This document shows positions 6,170 to 8,661 of a stretch of DNA of 8,661 bases, one piece after another; position 1 is the stretch's first letter, and each line of letters opens with the position of its first letter. This DNA comes from Fibrobacter sp. (GTDB lineage Bacteria; Fibrobacterota; Fibrobacteria; Fibrobacterales; Fibrobacteraceae), in the NCBI GenBank assembly GCA_021443065.1, contig JABUUR010000457.1, positions 1-8,661 of the forward strand, in the 5' to 3' direction. The notes below the pieces were generated by a model. That model was not told the DNA's origin. It saw only the letters and a list, made by a program, of their open reading frames with translations, and searched no databases. Position numbers and translations under genes: made by a program.

Positions 6170-7246
6170 TTATTCCTCGACGCAGCGGACAAAGAATGAC
6201 GTACGTTGCTTAATGTCTATATTGCGAAAATGGCTCATTATTTCTGCATCGGGTGCGTATGCCCCTCGGGTTGCATCCACACGCACAAACGGTACGTCGC
6301 CTTCGAAATCCTCAATCTTGAAACGTTGTACCCAGAAGGCGGTTTCCATAGGTGAGCTGTTAAAAAGACTGTCGCTGCCATACAGTCCCAGGCCGAAACG
6401 ATTGGCGGACTCTGAAGAAATAAATAGTTCCTGGAATATGCCTGCGGTGTCCAAGGCCATGTCCTTGACGAATTGGTTCAGCTCCATGAAGTCTTCCCTG
6501 GTGGGCAGGCGCCATCCCAGGGGGCAAAGTCCGTCGTCTGCGGAAAATTCGGAGTAGTACCTCCCCTTTTCTGAACAGCGGACTCCAACCGTGATTTCCA
6601 CACAGGAACTGCCTTCGTCTGCGTAAGCTAGATTTTCGGCCATCCATTGACGATTGCCGATTTTCAGTGTCTTGTATTCCTGACCGTCCCGGGCATCTGT
6701 CAGGGTCATAAATTCCGGCGTATAATCCTGCTTCAATGGATTGCTCACGAGGCCTTCTACTGCAATTTCAGAAATCATCAGTTCATCCTTTATGATACCG
6801 GGATAGACGGACTCAATTTGGATGATCAGAATCTTTACATCTTGCAGTGCCGGAGAAAAGGAGATTTCGTCGTAATTTCCGTTTTCTTTCCAGGTGCTGT
6901 TCTTCAGTGTTTCGGACTGCACAAGGTTATCCTTGTTATTTACGAAGATCTTGATTTTCTTGGCGCGGCTGCTTCTGTCGTAGGCATGCTTGTCCAGGTT
7001 GTCTCCGTTCAAAATGCGAAGTTTATTGACTTCAAAGGCATCCACCTTTAGTTCTACAGTAATTGACTTGTTGTGGAATGGGGCTGCCCAACTGGTACTG
7101 GAGAGTTTGTCTATGAGGTTTCGGGTGCTGAAATTGACACCAGATTGAGGTGGCAGCGTGGCCGATGCTCGAGTCGCCTTGATGGGGACATTTTCTGCGT
7201 AGGATGTCACCGTAAAGGCAAATATGAGGAGCAATAACCTGACCAT
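6170..7246 (-). CDS. Secreted FISUMP-domain protein with an N-terminal NADase-type/discoidin-like domain
   Basis: 358 residues. Residues 1-17 are a signal peptide (MVRLLLLIFAFTVTSYA). Residues about 22-165 look like the beta-sandwich domain found in NAD-glycohydrolase-type and discoidin-like glycan-binding proteins: NLIDKLSSTSWAA, a V-x-L strand, LRILNGDN, YDRSSRAKKIKIFVNN, ISFSP, and VYPGIIKDELMISEI. Residues about 180-356 are a FISUMP domain, marked by TLTDARDGQEYKTLKIGNRQ, WMAENLAY, GRYYS and CPLGWRLPTREDF, ending in SFFVRCVEE. Cysteines at 215, 224, 241 and 355 could pair after export. The FISUMP domain belongs to the C-type-lectin-like fold group and is expanded in Fibrobacter; its function is not established. 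I infer a cell-surface or periplasmic binding protein. The Shine-Dalgarno is weak (AGG, 7 bases from the ATG). Confidence 0.88.
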   Translation of the reverse strand: MVRLLLLIFAFTVTSYAENVPIKATRASATLPPQSGVNFSTRNLIDKLSSTSWAAPFHNKSITVELKVDAFEVNKLRILNGDNLDKHAYDRSSRAKKIKIFVNNKDNLVQSETLKNSTWKENGNYDEISFSPALQDVKILIIQIESVYPGIIKDELMISEIAVEGLVSNPLKQDYTPEFMTLTDARDGQEYKTLKIGNRQWMAENLAYADEGSSCVEITVGVRCSEKGRYYSEFSADDGLCPLGWRLPTREDFMELNQFVKDMALDTAGIFQELFISSESANRFGLGLYGSDSLFNSSPMETAFWVQRFKIEDFEGDVPFVRVDATRGAYAPDAEIMSHFRNIDIKQRTSFFVRCVEE

Positions 7247-7273
7247 AAATGAACCTAATCTTTAAAACCCGGC

Positions 7274-7304
7274 CAAATATACAATTCCAGACAAATTCTT
7301 TAAA
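7274..7304 (-). promoter_or_regulatory. Candidate promoter of the FISUMP gene
   Basis: On the minus strand TTTAAA (7299-7304, four of six to TTGACA) is followed after 17 bases by TATATTTG (7274-7281). That -10 matches TATAAT at five of six and the Bacteroidota-type TAnnTTTG exactly. It predicts a leader of about 20 bases. The same kind of -10 appears before the barrel gene, which supports it. Confidence 0.45.
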
Positions 7305-7341
7305 TGTTTTTGAACCATAAAAAAAATTATACGTTCCATAG

Positions 7342-7357
7342 TGTGAAAAATTGCACA
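7342..7357. promoter_or_regulatory. Crp/Fnr-family-like operator TGTGA-N6-GCACA
   Basis: TGTGAAAAATTGCACA has the half-site arrangement of Crp-type boxes (TGTGA-N6-TCACA) with one base different; 12 of 16 positions are symmetrical. It lies in the divergent intergenic region, about 40 bases upstream of the candidate FISUMP promoter and about 180 bases before the flavodiiron ATG. Crp/Fnr relatives often control O2, NO and redox genes, which would suit the flavodiiron gene. The link is inference. Confidence 0.4.
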
Positions 7358-7367
7358 TTATTTACGT

Positions 7368-7401
7368 AAGGAGCCCGTAAGTTAATGCGAGGGCTTTCCT
7401 T
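7368..7401 (+). other. Hairpin that could hide the ribosome binding site of a small upstream ORF
   Basis: AAGGAGCCC (7368-7376) can pair with GGGCTTTCCTT (7391-7401), leaving a two-base TT bulge and a 14-base loop. The left arm contains the TAAGGAG ribosome binding site and the loop contains the ATG at 7385. Pairing of this kind would limit translation of the small ORF until the hairpin opens. Transcription through this stretch is not shown. Confidence 0.3.
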
Positions 7402-7486
7402 TGAAAAACTGTTTTTTGTATTTTGGGTCGTTAACCCGGTTTCCCTTCGTTGTCCCGTGCTCTTTTGCTGTTTGTCCCGGGCTTGA
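7385..7486 (+). CDS. Possible 33-codon hydrophobic, cysteine-containing leader ORF
   Basis: The frame opens at ATG 7385 and stops at TGA 7484-7486. A near-perfect TAAGGAG (7367-7373) lies upstream at the rather long spacing of 11 bases. The peptide is hydrophobic: LFFVFWVVN at residues 9-17, then LRCPVLFCCLSRA, with three cysteines. It could be a leader peptide or a small membrane protein placed 54 bases before the flavodiiron gene. No family is recognised, and chance is a real possibility for an ORF this short. If the flavodiiron transcript starts near 7513, this ORF would lie upstream of it and would not be a leader. Confidence 0.25.
   Translation: MRGLSFEKLFFVFWVVNPVSLRCPVLFCCLSRA
7450..7479 (+). 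repeat. Two direct TTGTCCCG repeats, 22 bp apart
   Basis: Identical octamers at 7450-7457 and 7472-7479, start to start 22 bp, about two helical turns, so on the same DNA face. The second copy ends about 20 bases before the candidate -10 of the flavodiiron gene, where an activator could contact RNA polymerase. No known regulator is recognised from this motif. Confidence 0.35.
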
Positions 7487-7533
7487 CCAAAATTTTTCTA
7501 TCTTTGTTCCCGAAAATTTAAGATTAACAGGAG
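7483..7533 (+). promoter_or_regulatory. Candidate promoter and ribosome binding site of the flavodiiron gene
   Basis: TATCTTTG (7499-7506) matches the TAnnTTTG -10 type exactly. The only TTGAC-like element, TTGACC (7483-7488), is just 10 bases upstream, too close for a normal -35, which suggests an activator-dependent promoter or a wrong assignment. A clear AGGAG (7529-7533) lies 7 bases before the ATG at 7541 and fixes the start. Confidence 0.35.
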
Positions 7534-7540
7534 TTTTTGT

Positions 7541-8661
7541 ATGAGCTTTTCCTACGAAATGAAGGTGACGGATACCATCAAGTATGTGGGCGTCAACGAC
7601 CACGAAATCGATTTGTTCGAAGGCCAGTTCGAAGTCCCTCTGGGCATGGCCTACAACTCCTACGTCATCCTTGACGAACAGATTGCCGTAATGGACTCCG
7701 TGGACCAGAAATTCGGCGGACAGTGGCTCAAGAATATCGAAGCCGTCATCGGCGACAAGCAGCCGGCCTACCTGGTCGTACACCACATGGAAATGGACCA
7801 TTCCGCAAACATCAAGCTGTTTATGGAAAAGTATCCCGCAGCAAAGATTGTAGCTTCCAAGATGGCATTTACTATGCTGAAGAACTATTTCGGTACCGAC
7901 TACAACGACCGTCAAATGGTAGCCGTCGAAGGCACCAAGATTGAACTTGGCACCCATACGTTAAATTTTCTCACCGCAGCCAACGTCCACTGGCCCGAAG
8001 TCATCATGAGCTACGAAGACAGCGAAAAAGTTCTGTTCTCTGCAGATGCCTTTGGCAAGTTCGGTGCAAACGACGAGGTTGACCCCGAAGGCTGGGCGTG
8101 CGAAGCCCGTCGTTACTATTTCGGCATCGTAGGCAAGTTCGGCATAAATACCCAGGCTGTTCTTGCAAAACTTGCCGACAAGAACATTGAAAAGATTTGC
8201 TCCCTCCACGGCCCTACCATCGTCGGGAATGTGGATGAGTACATGAACTACTACAAGATCTGGACAAATTACGATGTAGAATCTGAAGGTGTCATGATCG
8301 CCTATACGTCGGTCTACGGCAACACCAAACAGGCTGTAGAAAAATTGGCTCAAATCCTTAAGGACAAGGGCTGCAAGAAGGTGGTTGTGGCAGATCTCGC
8401 CCGCGAAGATACTTACGAAAATATTGAAAACGCCTTCCGCTATGGCAAGCTGGTTCTGGCCACAACGACCTACAATGCCGGCGTATTCCCCAAGATGCGC
8501 GAATTCATTGACCACCTGCTGGAACGCAACTACCAGAAGCGCACCATTGCCTTTATGGAGAATGGATCCTGGGCACCCGCCGCCGCAAAGAACATGGCCG
8601 CCATGTTCGAGGGGGCAAAGGACATTACTATGGCACAGAACAAGGTTTCCATCAAGATTTC
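7541..8661 (+). CDS. fprA: A-type flavodiiron protein (O2/NO reductase), 3' end outside window
   Basis: 373 codons are visible; the family is usually about 390-400 residues, so only the last 20 or so are missing. Flavodiiron proteins reduce O2 to water and/or NO to N2O in the cytoplasm of anaerobes, with electrons normally delivered by rubredoxin. The metallo-beta-lactamase-like half (about 1-245) keeps the full diiron ligand set: HxExDH at His82, Glu84, Asp86 and His87, then His150 in NVHWPE, Asp169 in LFSADAFG and His223 in SLHGP. The flavodoxin half begins near 250 with the FMN phosphate loop YTSVYGNT, then ATTTYNAGVFPKM and a MENGSWAP loop, the variant seen in Clostridia- and Bacteroides-type FprA. 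No rubredoxin domain is fused in the visible part. It has a good ribosome binding site and is divergent from the FISUMP gene. Whether O2 or NO is the main substrate cannot be read from sequence. Confidence 0.93.
   Translation, partial: MSFSYEMKVTDTIKYVGVNDHEIDLFEGQFEVPLGMAYNSYVILDEQIAVMDSVDQKFGGQWLKNIEAVIGDKQPAYLVVHHMEMDHSANIKLFMEKYPAAKIVASKMAFTMLKNYFGTDYNDRQMVAVEGTKIELGTHTLNFLTAANVHWPEVIMSYEDSEKVLFSADAFGKFGANDEVDPEGWACEARRYYFGIVGKFGINTQAVLAKLADKNIEKICSLHGPTIVGNVDEYMNYYKIWTNYDVESEGVMIAYTSVYGNTKQAVEKLAQILKDKGCKKVVVADLAREDTYENIENAFRYGKLVLATTTYNAGVFPKMREFIDHLLERNYQKRTIAFMENGSWAPAAAKNMAAMFEGAKDITMAQNKVSIKI

Noticed and set aside
7382..8515. Minus-strand open frames across the flavodiiron gene (7382-7957 and 7961-8515)
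   Set aside because: They are antisense to conserved diiron and FMN motifs. Their sequences are low in recognisable structure and are explained by codon bias of the plus-strand gene.
1..8661. A novel defence, mobile or biosynthetic gene cluster
   Set aside because: Every sizeable gene belongs to housekeeping, envelope or stress families. No integrase, transposase, toxin-antitoxin pair, direct-repeat array or reverse transcriptase was seen.

Overview
The window reads as a piece of chromosome from a member of the Fibrobacterota, most likely a Fibrobacter relative. The strongest clue is the secreted protein at 6170-7246, whose C-terminal half carries the Fibrobacter succinogenes major paralogous (FISUMP) domain, a lineage hallmark. 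Two outer-membrane beta-barrel proteins, a near-50% GC coding style and an anaerobe-type flavodiiron protein fit this. I see no tRNA, rRNA, CRISPR array, insertion sequence or phage gene.

Layout, left to right. (1) 1-666, plus strand: the 3' end of a beta-barrel-like protein, closed by a strong hairpin terminator. (2) 810-1010, minus strand: a small uncharacterised 66-residue (or 65-residue) protein with a good ribosome binding site and its own terminator. (3) 1148-1861, plus strand: a TatD-family metal-dependent hydrolase with all metal ligands. (4) 1794-5183, minus strand: the complete transcription-repair coupling factor Mfd. Its last 22 codons and stop overlap the end of the TatD gene tail to tail by 68 bp. 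(5) 5244-6050, minus strand: a secreted beta-barrel protein with 13 consecutive prolines, a good promoter and a terminator that ends just before the mfd start codon. (6) 6170-7246, minus strand: a secreted protein joining an NADase-type/discoidin-like beta-sandwich to a FISUMP domain. (7) 7247-7540: a 294-bp divergent intergenic region with a Crp/Fnr-like dyad, a possible 33-codon leader ORF whose ribosome binding site lies in a hairpin, and a pair of TTGTCCCG repeats. (8) 7541 to the window end, plus strand: an A-type flavodiiron protein (O2/NO reductase), cut by the window edge after 373 codons.

Functionally this is ordinary core chromosome: envelope proteins, DNA repair coupled to transcription, a nuclease-family enzyme and an oxygen/NO defence enzyme. 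Terminators between several genes suggest mostly single-gene transcription units rather than one operon. I found no convincing new multi-gene system. The points most worth a second look are the regulatory DNA upstream of the flavodiiron gene, the tatD/mfd overlap, the terminator abutting the mfd start, and the NADase-type/FISUMP domain fusion.
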